DNA of 64,000 bases from Motacilla alba alba (taxonomy: Eukaryota; Chordata; Aves; Passeriformes; Motacillidae): contig NC_052046.1 of NCBI RefSeq assembly GCF_015832195.1, positions 17,910,161 to 17,974,160 of the forward strand, written 5' to 3'. A model generated the notes under the pieces. The model was not told where the DNA came from. It saw nothing but the letters and a program-made list of their open reading frames with translations, and did not search any database. The translations under genes were made by a program, and so were the position numbers. Each line of letters starts with the position of its first letter. Within the stretch, counting starts at the first letter, position 1. Of the stretch, positions 21,901-32,270 are shown one piece after another.

Positions 21901-24900
21901 TCTCCCTGGAGCAGAGATCACAATGTTGTGATGGTTAAACACCTGGAATACTTATGCCATTGCCTAGGACTAAGTCCTGGGAAGATTTGTCCTTGTTCTG
22001 TGTTTAGCATTTGTTCTGGAAAAGCTGTTTGTCCTTGAGAAAAAACCCTGTCAGCTGTGGGCCTTTAGATATTACCTAGGCCTTCTGCCTCTTGGTAGGT
22101 AAGGTTTTGAGTCTGATAGACTTAAGGAAAGGAATGGAGGACAGCCTTGACATGCTAATGACAGCCAGTGATACCAAGGGGATAATGGTATAGAAAAATT
22201 TTTGTCATTACCATTTTCTTTCATGGGCTGGGCATGTGATATTGCAGCTTTTGAGAAGGACTTGGAGGTACATGCAAACAATGTGTTGGCATGGATGGAA
22301 AAGGATGATACCTTTTGCAGGCAAGAAGTCATTACTTGCAAAAGGTAATAAGAAGGAACATGGTATTCCAAGAAATACAAAAGCACTCTAAGTTATAAAC
22401 TGCATCAACCTTTGTTGGACGTGTTCTTTTAGTAAGAGAAGACTGATCTCTCAGTTTAAAAATAATCTGAATTCTTTTCTGTGTTTGAAAAGTTTGAACT
22501 TAAATTTGCTCATCTCATTCCTCTGGTTTTGCCTTTTGTAAATTAAATGTCCTAGCCAAATAGTGAAAAGCAATGGTCCAGATATCCTAAGCCATCTCTT
22601 TTTATTTTTGACACAGCTGGTATTTTTCCCCCCAGATTTTAGAATTATTACTTATGGTACTGTTGCTCTGAATTTCTAGTATGCAGAAAGGAAGAAATAT
22701 AAACATAAAATGTGAAGTTACAGGCGTCAAAGACCATGCCTATGGAAGCATGTATGGACCTGTGTGAACATGTGTCCTTCTTTTTCAAGTGAAGTGAATT
22801 AATAAAAACAATAATAATTTCAGAATAAAAGCAAAATGCTTAAGGCATTCCGGCAAACTGGCAGAATTTAGTCATGTAGTAAGGTGCTTGGCATATAGTC
22901 CTTTTTGGTAAACAGGACACGTTGCTTCAGAGATCAGGCAGAGAGTCAGCAGAAACGTGACTACATCCATGCTCTCTGCGCTAGGAGCAGGCCTTCCTTT
23001 CTGAAAAAGATCCACCAACATTGCCTGATTTATTTTCTAGATGTCTAAGGTAAATGGAAGGGGATGCTTTTGAGGGATGAACTTCTGTCTGTGCTGTGCA
23101 CTATACTGTGCTTCCCATGGCACTGAGCAGGAGGAAGTGAGTTGAGGCAGAGCAATGGTCACATCCATGAGGATCTTACTGAGAATGTAATCCAGATTTC
23201 TGTTTAGGGCATAAGAACACAGAAATAGGACACAAGAAATGAAGCAGGCTGTTTTCAGGGTATATAAAACATCGCAGCAGAAGGACCTTTCTTATTGATA
23301 TGGAGTAAGTCTACTGGTAAAATTTAAGGCCAAGAGTTCAAAACTAGAGCTCAAGAAAGTTAACCTAAAGGAGAACCTAAGATAAAACTAATAGGATAAC
23401 TAAGCACACACATCCATATATATAGATATAAAAATGTATTTTTTCTTTAACATTTATTGAGTCAGTTGTTTTTGTAATTTGCTTTCATGTGCCATCTTCG
23501 TCTGATGCCATCTGTTTTCTGTGCTTGTGTGTGAAGTTGTTTTTTTAATCAGTTCAAGCAGTCATACATATGCAGAATAATAGAGCAAAGTTCTTCTTTT
23601 TACTGTTGGTAAAATGGTGTCCTGTCAGTATTTTATTTACTCAATAAAATTTAGCTCTTCTGTTATAGTTAAGAGGGCTGTGGGGGAGGATGCTTCACTA
23701 AAATTTGCAATCTCAGTAAAGGCTACCACTTAAGATAATCCTGTATCTCCTTGTATGCTGTATCAGTAGCTGTTTCTAGATAAGTAAAGAGAGAGGCCCA
23801 TGGCCTGGGATAAACTGAACATTTAAAATATATCTGCCATTGAGGAGGTAAAACCAAAAGGAGATGAAATTTTTCTTTTGACAACTGCAAGTCATGGAAG
23901 CACCAGAATTCTCTCTTTCATATGGCCTTGACTCCCTTTTCATGCAGTCCCATATTGTCATGAAAAACATTGTTGTCAGGAGTTGGTGCTTAAGTTGCTT
24001 TGAGGGTAAACGACATTGGGCCCAATGCATTGTCTGTAATGTTTGCTGAATATGAATTGAATTTTCTCTCTGTGGTTGTCTTCTTAACCTTATTTGGTTT
24101 TTTCCCCCTTCTGTTGTGGAATAGGGACCAAAGTGGAAGTAAGGTAACACTATGTCCTTAGTCAGCTTTGATCTTTTGCTTTTGGATACATGCAAATCTT
24201 GTCAAGCCTACTTTAAAAGTCTTCATAGATGCTTAAATATTCCTTTTTTTTTTTACTCAATTATTTTCCTTATTTGCCTGACAGAGTGAAATATTTTGTT
24301 TGTATCCTAGCAATCCAACTTTGGATACTGTTTCATTATGCAAAAAGTATGCACATCCGAAATATGTTTTCATGAGGAAAATAGGTCAATTTCAAGCTCT
24401 TTGGAAGAAAACCAATGGCTACCACATTTATCAGTGCATCAACATTACATTTTGGAGACCATGAGGTGAACAACTGCTCTTAAGTTTATTGCCAATATTT
24501 ATCGTCTTCCTTGCATAAGACTTAGTTTGGGGTGAATTCTTGAATTCTCTTATTTTTGCCTGGGTTGGATTTTTTTTTTCTCCTTTTTCTAGGCCATCTC
24601 CTCCTCTTTATATTCCTTGAGTAATTACTGCCATTTCATGTGTACTTCTCCTTGGACTCTTGATCTTCATTACAAATATTACTATCACACTGAAATTGTC
24701 AGCCTGACTGAGTATCCTTAATGAACAGCAAATTCTACCAAAGGCCTTTCTGTTTCCTTCCTTCGAGGTGATGAAGACTCTTATCTTTCACCTTTCTCAG
24801 CTGGCGCAAATTCTCCTCTGATGTTTTAGGAAACAGATGTTTTATGTTAAAACTCAGAAACCCTTAATCCTCAGCTCTCACATTGTACTTGTGTGTTTGC

Positions 24901-27149
24901 CATCAGTAGTCTCCTTCATGCCCATGCTCCTGCAGTGAGGGCAGGCTTGTAGGAGATTGAAGTGGCTGAAAGAAAATTCAGCTTGCCGACTCAAGTTTAG
25001 CACAGTTAAGCAACTATGTCTGGAAAACATGGTCATGCCCAGGCATCATTATTGTAAGGTCTGGGTAGCCTCACTTTCGATTGATTCAGAGAGCCATCAG
25101 TCTCTTCATAGCTGTGTCCTCATTTGGAGGATGGTGGTATTTGGTGGTATTTGGATGTCCAGCAGGTCTTTTTCATGCCACAGTCCAGTGAAATCTGAGA
25201 CTGGTGCTGCTACATTACTGATGCAAAGCTAGACAAGTTAGGGAAAAATGCCTTTCAAAAAGTTTTAAGACGTGGTCACCTGGATTTCAGTGTAGTCTCT
25301 CATAGACTGTGTTTTTTCTCTAACATGCTAACATGTTATATCTGAAAAAAAAAAACCTCTTAAAAATGCCTAGATTTTTGAAATTATTTTATGGAGTAAT
25401 GGTGAAATCAAAAGCCAGCTGAGATGTTTCTCATTGTCGGACTGACTGAAGAGTCTGAAAACCGTTGCCACATTCACCCCTAGCATACTGTGGGTGTTAT
25501 TGTGAGTAGGATTTAATGTGAGTGGGTTGCATTTAAAATAAATTGCTTTAGTAATTGCTTGGTCTTTTCACCTCAGACCAAAGCCTTGTTAGTTTTTGTG
25601 TCCATTTACATATGAACTTCCAAGGCTTTTCTCCCAAACTTGAGCTGCCTCTGGTGAGTGGTCTCATGTCATCAATGTGAGTTGTTTGAATGAAAACCAT
25701 GATCAGCTCATGTTCTCATGTTTGCCACCTCCTGATTTATAGTTTGCCACAATCACAAAGGCACTGGCAGTGTTGTTGGATTTAAAGAAGGGTTAGCATT
25801 TGGTTAGGATTGCACCAGGAAGGATGATCTGCCTTTACTTCCTAGCCCTGTGCAAGTGATCTGGGATGAGAAGCCAGAGGAACCTCTGATGCAACTTGCA
25901 GCCACCACTGCATGAAATACAAGGGAGTTATCTAGAAAGCATGGAAAGATGCATAGAACTGGATAAGGAAATTAGGGAATGGTTCATTGCTAAGGAAACC
26001 TCTGCTTCTTTTCAAGATTTTACTTTCGTAATATTTAATGTCTTTTGATATACATGACATTTCTACTTTCCTCTCTTTTTCCCATTATTTTTTTTGTGAA
26101 GGAATTTCTGTTGAATTCTGCTGAAGCAAAAACAGTCTGGTACCACCACAAAAAAACCCCAGAGCCTCATAATGACTGTTGCTAGAGGTAACTAATTTGT
26201 CCTGGTGGAGAAGTAGGCAGAAAAGTTACTGTCTATTTCAGTTTTCAGTATTCTTCGATTTCAGAGAAAGGGAAAACCCATCAGATACATTTTTCTTCTT
26301 TGTATTCTTGCCCATGTAACATTAAGTTTAGATTCTTTGTTTGAAACAAGAAACAAATGATCAGGATTAAGCTGTAATTAAGTCACAGAACTGGCTGGTT
26401 GACAATTTATTTATTAATAAGCAGTATTTATTTTAATTATGACTGAAGTCCTAACTGTCTATGCCACAGTACTAATTACTCTTCTGGTTTATAACTGCAG
26501 TAAATTTCACACAGGAATTTTAATTAAAAAGGTGTTTGAAGAATGAGTAGGTTTATTTACTTGTTAATTGAAATAACTAACACTGCAATGCAGTCTGATG
26601 ATGTTCATTAGCCTGTTCTGTGAGGAAGACAGCCCCGATGGAACTTTGGGGTTTCAGATCCTGATGTGCAAAGATGAGATAATTGTAGATATTCATGCTC
26701 AGGACCATGACAGTATAGTGGTAGCAACATGAAGGTTTGTGTTCCAGTGAATGATAGTATCTTCCTGCCCATTCAAGATCTGGCCCAATTGAGAGGTACA
26801 AGTTTCAGATTTTAGTTAATAAGGTTTCTTTTTTTTAAATCTAACGAGTGATAAGATCAGATAGAGTTACTGCTGTATAAAAAATTTAGAAGAACCTCCT
26901 GTCAGAAGGAAAAATAAAATAGGAACAATGTAGCTAAAATTAATCACTCAGCAATATATGATGACAGGTAAGTGTAAACTGCCACTAAACAGGGTAAGAT
27001 TGGTTTTCTAGAAGAGGCAAAGAATGAGGACCAAAGTCTAGGGAATTCTGCTTTTTATGCTTTTGTATTGTAATATCACACATAGAAACAACAAATGCAA
27101 TTACAAGAACAGAAGCGTATAAACCACCCATTATCTCTGCATTCACTAA
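15993..27149. other. Unique non-coding DNA, no repeats of note
   Basis: Eleven kilobases show no recognisable transposon ends, no RNA genes and no exon with a known domain. A 170-codon minus-strand frame (20997-21509) overlaps several plus-strand frames and carries no motif I recognise. One slightly protein-like frame at 16232-16603 is listed separately. A 16-bp near-palindrome (ATCACAA TG TTGTGAT) sits at 21917-21932. Short T runs occur at 17541, 17730 and 24250. Confidence 0.5.
16232..16603 (-). other. Unidentified 123-codon open frame, hydrophobic
   Basis: This minus-strand frame starts at an ATG and ends with TGA. Its first half is hydrophobic ('GVSMAGAFSVQAYIAPVMF', then 'LCSAAEVLTSLFLLTYC'), as in a membrane protein; its second half is serine-rich and polar. 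I do not recognise the family. It lies 240 bp past the probable LTR and in the opposite direction. In-frame stops lie just upstream of the ATG. It could be a decayed retrocopy, an old exon, or chance. I lean to chance or a dead fragment. Confidence 0.2.
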
Positions 27150-28080
27150 TGATTTACCTTTTTTTCTCTTCCTCTCCAGGGCTGCTCTTTCTCTGTTTCT
27201 CATGGGGGAGTTCTGCAACCTCTTCCAGGACATCCACATACAGCTTGCTCAGGAGACTGACTAGGCTGGCCACCACCTTTGGCTGGGATCCCTTCCATTC
27301 AAGGGATGACTGTCCCCATCTATATCCACCAGTGAATGAAGTGGTAGGTGACAGGTAAGTCACTGCTACAGGAGAAGGAAACACCTCCAAGACACACTGG
27401 GTAGCCCTGGTCTTAGCTCTGTGGTTGGAAATCACAGTCTTGCTGCGCTGCTCTTTAGTGGATTTGACTGGCTCCCAGCATCAATAGTTGCTCAGCTACT
27501 CCATCTGTCCGGGCACTGGAGTTAGTCCCAATACTGTAAATAAGATTATGCTATTTACAAGAATCCCAGTACACTGCTTTGTTCAGATAAGCCTCCCATA
27601 TGAAGGCTTCTTTGGGTTCAGTGGAGCAGTTTGGTGTGTCCAAGAGCTTGTACACAGGTGGCTGAGTGATGAGAGAGGTGATAGCCACTGGCTGCACAGC
27701 TCCTGGAGGAGAGTAGAGCAATGGCTTTGTGTCATGAGGGGACAACTCCTGGTACATCTTGGGAGATGGCTGTGATGGAAATCTGTCTTGTGCTGCACCT
27801 GCCCAGCAGTCCAGCCCTGCTGCCCCTATGTGTCAGGGCTGGCTACGGCCATGGGGCACCATAGTGCCTGCCCTGAAATACCAGCCCATTACTTGGAGAG
27901 GAAAACCATGTTGGATGACCATCTGAACAGGAGATACTGGAGAGGAAATGCGTTAAACCTGATAAGTACACAAGGAAGCGGGTATATGTGAGGAAGCGGA
28001 AAATGTGGAGTGCACACACAAGTCCCAACCTGTCAGAGAGACCAAAAGTTTTGTGGCTGGTCTTCTGCATTCTCTAAGAT
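27150..28080. other. Unidentified block with broken, protein-like frames
   Basis: This block is richer in GC than its flanks. On the minus strand it holds a frame with 'PPGAVQPVAITSLITQPPVY' and 'STEPKEAFIWEAYLNKAVYW' (27551-27757), then, in another frame, 'QPKVVASLVSLLSKLYVDVL' and 'EEVAELPHEKQRKSSPGEEE' (27154-27435). That second frame meets a splice-donor-like AAAAAAG|GTAAAT near 27154. A plus-strand frame of 95 codons (27488-27775) overlaps it. I cannot match any of these to a known family. A decayed endogenous retrovirus interior, an old DNA transposon or a pseudogene are all possible. Stops separate the frames. Confidence 0.25.
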
Positions 28081-28643
28081 TCTGGCTGGGTATAACATCA
28101 GTGGCTGGACGAAAGCCTTGGTTTTAATTTTGATTACCTTTTATACTAGTTAAAAATCCAGTAAATCTATTAGTGCCTGGCACAGAACCCTCTCCTCTGT
28201 GCTCAGATCTCCATAAAGAACTCACCCTTACTTCTTGTTTCAGTGCAGCAAGTTAATGAGATGCCCCATTAGAAAAACACAGCTGATGCTGGCTGGTCTC
28301 TGTATTGCTGTTGGGAGGAAAAGGTTACAACTGGAAGATTTGGCAAGGAGGGAATAATTTTGCTCAAACTGTCCTTGCAACTGGGAATGCTAAGAATGTC
28401 AGTGTGGGGAAACACCATGGTTAGTGTTCATCCTCTGCCTATTTTGAGAAGTGGAATATCTGTGTAAAGGTAATAAACTCTAACAAAAATGTTTGGGACT
28501 CCTTTTGGGAGAGAGAGACACCATAGAAGCACAGCATTGTGATAAGGTGCACATGCACAAAGCCCTTTCATATGTTGAGACAGGCTGTGAGGGCCCACCC
28601 ACTGTTCTCTGGGACAAATTCAGCCTGATTGAGCCTGTCCCCT
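28081..28643. other. Unique DNA before the LTR
   Basis: No gene or repeat was recognised. The last five bases (28639-28643, CCCCT) are the left copy of the LTR target-site duplication. Confidence 0.6.
28639..28643. repeat. Target-site duplication, left copy (CCCCT)
   Basis: It matches 29548-29552 exactly and directly abuts the TG terminus of the LTR. Confidence 0.8.
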
Positions 28644-29365
28644 TGTAAGACTCTGCCCAAAATTGCTTTCTCATCTGCCTCACGATCGTCGAGAAAAAAG
28701 GACTGAGACCACCGAAAGAAAAAGGATCCTACATCCTGGTTTGGTGGGGGTTCGCCAAGTTCCCGGGACTGGAACTTGAGTTATTGTACCTCACGCTACA
28801 CTGCTCCCAGTGAAAAGGACGAGGAGCATCTTGACCTTCCTTCGCCTGCACCGCTCTGTAACAATGGCCTGGAGTTTTCCACCCCCAAGCCTGGCTGGAC
28901 TCTCTTCTGGAATTACCCTTTGGTGGTCTCCACAGAAGACTCTACAACGACCGTGGCAGATGGACTGAGATGGGAGAAACCACTCCCTCTAAGACTGAGA
29001 CATGAAATCCCTATGTGGACAAGACTCTTTTTCTCCTCAAGGACTGAAACCTGTAATCTGGGGGGAGGAGGGCAGTGTGTGTGGGGAGAACAGCTAATCG
29101 AACTGATCATGTTTGCCTGCAGGCAGTGAACCAGGAAAACAATAGCTCTCCCTACTGTTGAGATTACAAGACTATTGTGCTCTTTCCCCCCCCTCCTTCC
29201 CAACTTTTAACATAAAAGGCCCCTCAAGTCAGCTAGCCTTTGAAGATCTTCCCCAACGTAAAGGCGACTCCTCGACTGGACATCGACTGGACTTCGAAGA
29301 ATTGCATCGCCTCTATGTTGGTAGATATACCTACTCTGTCTTTCCTTCCTTTCCTATAGGGTTCT

Positions 29366-29369
<4 letters not shown>

Positions 29370-29403
<34 letters not shown>
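29370..29403 (+). repeat. (CT)n microsatellite inside the LTR
   Basis: About sixteen uninterrupted CT units lie between the TATA-like box and the AATAAA. Length is likely polymorphic. Similar CT or GA runs occur in the two minus-strand LTRs at 44 kb and 53 kb. Confidence 0.95.
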
Positions 29404-29405
<2 letters not shown>

Positions 29406-29439
29406 CAGTTCCCTCCAATGCATTTTGCTGTGATTGTTC

Positions 29440-29445
29440 AATAAA
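29440..29445 (+). terminator. LTR polyadenylation signal AATAAA
   Basis: AATAAA lies about 220 bases past the TATA-like box and is followed by a GT-rich stretch, as in retroviral R-U5 polyadenylation. Confidence 0.75.
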
Positions 29446-29547
29446 GTACATTTTGTTGCTGCAAACCCCCTTGCCGTGTTGGTGTTTTGTACCCTGAGAT
29501 CAGATAACGAACCATCACAATCTCGTCCGTAAGGGCGGATCGTGACA

Positions 29548-29552
29548 CCCCT
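29548..29552. repeat. Target-site duplication, right copy (CCCCT)
   Basis: It matches 28639-28643 exactly and directly abuts the CA terminus of the LTR. Confidence 0.8.
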
Positions 29553-31690
29553 GCAGTGTCTCTGGCAAATGCCTGGCATTGTTAGCAAGGATGTGACATA
29601 AATCTACTCTGCATTTCAGCTCGGTGGTTGTCCTGGTTACCTGCATGTGTCAATTCACACCATTGCCCATCCCATGGGGTGCCCATAAACCATGTTGTCT
29701 TCATATGTGCAGATCCCCACTCCTAAGCAAAGGAATTAATTTCTGAGACATGTTGGCCTTTAGGCCCAAGTGCAGGTACCCATTCTAAGCATTTATTACA
29801 GCTTGTCTTGTAAAGTTTTGCTGTCTGTCAACTCTGGCAAAGCTATTAACTGTGTGAATAGGGCAACTTGGTGCAGCCTATGCAAACAAAATTTTGTCTC
29901 AAGATAATTTTTAATTTCCTGATCATAGTCCTGGGCTGTTTGTGTTTAAGAAGCAGTTCTGTTGTTTTCAGGAGCAGCTTAAATGTATCAGTGGAATTAA
30001 TTAGTGGAGTTAGCACAACAAACAACTCAGAGAGCATTGTATTAGCGTTTGCTGACTATCTTGGTCATGCTTTGCTGGCTCTCATCAAGTCCTTCCACCA
30101 CATGGACAGAATCATTACCAGCTGTATTCCTTAGAACCTAGTGTCCTAGTTAATGAATAGATTCAGAACCTTGGCATAACACTTTGAAGTTATCTCCAAG
30201 TAGCAGTGCATTTTTACCTGTAGAACATACTTTAGTTTTGTTAATAACGCCCAAGTGAGCAACTGCTGAAGCTTTGGTACTTATTGCAATACATGAATTG
30301 TACAACTTCCCTGAAGCCCTTTTTTGATAAAAAAACCAAACAAATAAATAATGCCTTAAAAGAATTTTCTGTCACTTTTAGAAGCTAAATCAATGAAAGT
30401 TAGAAAGCTTCTGTCAAACGCAGAAACAATCTGTTCTCTCATAGGAGCTTGATTATTGTACAAACCATAGTTATGTGCTCTTTAATATCAGGTTCTCTCA
30501 CAGTGAGGTGCACTGGGTTTATCTGTCTCTTGTTAAGAAGTCGTACAATTTGGATGACAGCTTGAAATAAATACAAGAATGCATAAAATCTATTACAGTT
30601 CTCCTGCAAAGCATCTTTGGCTGTCTTATGGCAGTGGATACAATGGTCTGTATCTGCAGCTGTGCATCACTTCAATCCAGAGATTTCCCACTTGGGCAGA
30701 TGTTGACATCTGCCTGAATCTTTACTCTCCCTGATTAATGAAAAGGATATTTAAAATTTTCTGGGCTGACATGGAGGTTCTGCTCTGTATGAGACTTTGT
30801 AACTAGCCTGAATGACAGTCCAGTCTTATTTGACTCAGTTTTGTTAAAGGGATGAAAGGGCACTTATAATAACTGAGAATATGCGACCGGTCTGCCTATT
30901 TACTTGCTGGGATGACTGCAGTTAGAATAATTCTAGATAATATTCCATACTGGTTTGTGACTATCTTTTAGAAAAACTTGATATTGAGCCCTCCTTATTT
31001 CCAAGTTTCAGAATCCTATTAATGAGCCTGTGGAACTACAAAAGTGATTTTGTGCATGCTTTGTAGACTGGAGTTTTGACACCCAGTAAAAATGTAGAGT
31101 GAGCTGGGAAATACTGATAAAGGAAAATACACAATTTCATGAGAAACCTGGACAATGTGGAAAATGAAAACTGTTCTCTAAGTAGAATCCTAGAAATTTC
31201 CTATATATTAGCTGAAGTTAGATGTTTTTTCTTCTAGATAAATGGTCAGAAAAATCATGGTTCTTATTATTATTTTAGTAGGGCTTTTTTTTTCATTTCT
31301 ATGGGTTTTTTTCCATTATGGGTGTTTCATCATTGTTGTTTTGTAGTTTTTTTGTTGATGGTGGTTTTTTTAAACCATATGCTTGCCAGTGCTTTGCGAT
31401 GTCTTTTGTCATTTAACAAAACTAGACCTTCCTTGGCTGCATTGTGCTAGCCATTATGGCTGTAATCAGCAAGGACAGTGAAAAATAGAAGACATGCTGC
31501 TTGCTATTGATCATCACTGCATGTGGGTCAAAATGTTTGAGTTGTTCTTTTTTGTTTCTCATGCTGTCTGAGTTCCTTCATACTTGATTACCCTTCTTAG
31601 CTTTGACCTATAGCCCTGAAAAATGACAATAAAAAGAAAAAATGTTCAAGACAATCATCAATAAAATGCAAACACCAATAAAGCAATTTT
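29553..31690. other. Unique AT-rich DNA, nothing identified
   Basis: No open frame above 88 codons is present. A T/G-rich low-complexity stretch occupies about 31261-31375. No repeat termini were recognised. Confidence 0.55.
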
Positions 31691-32270
31691 TTTAAAATTT
31701 TGAAGCAAATATGTAAAAAGTTAAATGTGCCTGAATGCCATCACAAGTGGACTTACCCCATATTTTAGGAAACATTCTGCCTTCTTCACCTTGATATACA
31801 GGGGTGAGGACAGAAGTGGACAGAAGTGGCTTGTCACAAATAGAGACGGACATGTGACATGACAATTGAGGTTCATGTGGCAACAGCATATTTTTATCAA
31901 GTGCAGTTCCCTTTATATAGGCCTCAAAGGCCCACACGCCTGGTCCTGATGGGCTGAATTTGGTTGCCACCTGGCTAACTGGCCAGTAGCTGTCTGTGCC
32001 CCTAGTGGCCTAGGCCGGTTCCCCAAGGGCCTAGGCTGGTTCCCTAATGGCCTAGGCTGGTCAAGTTCTAATTAGGGTCATCTCTGACAGGGAGGTCTCC
32101 AGGCCAGCTGTCAGCCACCACAGCCTCTTTGCCTGCTGAGTGGGCAGAGACTGTGGGGCTACCAGGCACTTTCTTCTGTGGCTCCTGACCCACTCTTCCT
32201 TGAGTCAGGGTGAGAATTACTGAGGTAACAGTTTTCATATGGGATTCAAATTCCTGTTTTTTAACCAAAA
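31690..32270 (-). promoter_or_regulatory. Possible LTR or promoter, antisense (TATA plus tandem repeats)
   Basis: On the minus strand three tandem 21-bp units built on GGCCTAGG cores (32007-32065) lie about 90 bases upstream of a strong TATA box (CCTATATAAAG, reverse complement of 31911-31921). A 92-codon minus-strand frame (31692-31970) begins upstream of the TATA box. The arrangement resembles an LTR U3 with enhancer repeats. A minus-strand TGTCAGAG at 32089 could be the LTR start, but I found no matching target-site duplication or clear left end. Alternatives are a host promoter or coincidence. Confidence 0.35.
32007..32065 (+). repeat. Three-copy 21-bp tandem repeat
   Basis: Copies start at 32007, 32028 and 32049. 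Each begins GGCCTAGGC and continues with C/T GGTTCCC; the third is cut short. The core GGCCTAGGCC is itself a perfect palindrome in the first copy. Confidence 0.92.

Larger units (their letters stand above)
28644..29547 (+). mobile_element. Solo LTR of an endogenous retrovirus, sense
   Basis: The element begins TGTAAGACTC and ends GATCGTGACA (TG...CA). It is flanked by perfect 5-bp duplications CCCCT (28639-28643 and 29548-29552), so both ends are fixed. Five-base duplications fit ERVL-type integration. Inside are a TATA-like CATAAAAGG (29211-29219), a (CT)n run (29370-29403) and a standard AATAAA (29440-29445). A GT-rich stretch follows the AATAAA and ends in a U5 with a CpG-containing inverted motif near the end (TCGTCCG). 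No gag, pol or env lies on either side, so the provirus recombined down to a single LTR. Length is 904 bp. I cannot name the family. The presence of CpG sites suggests a fairly young insertion, which is inference. Confidence 0.86.

Noticed and set aside
21917..21960. Near-palindrome followed by TGTTGTGATGGTTAAAC, resembling an ERVL LTR start
   Set aside because: No downstream TATA, AATAAA or CA terminus in the right arrangement; the palindrome has only 7-bp arms.
28639..28680. Alternative LTR start at TGCCTCACGATCG (28676), which mirrors the GATCGTGACA end
   Set aside because: Its left flank TCATC does not match the right flank CCCCT, whereas a start at 28644 gives an exact CCCCT duplication.
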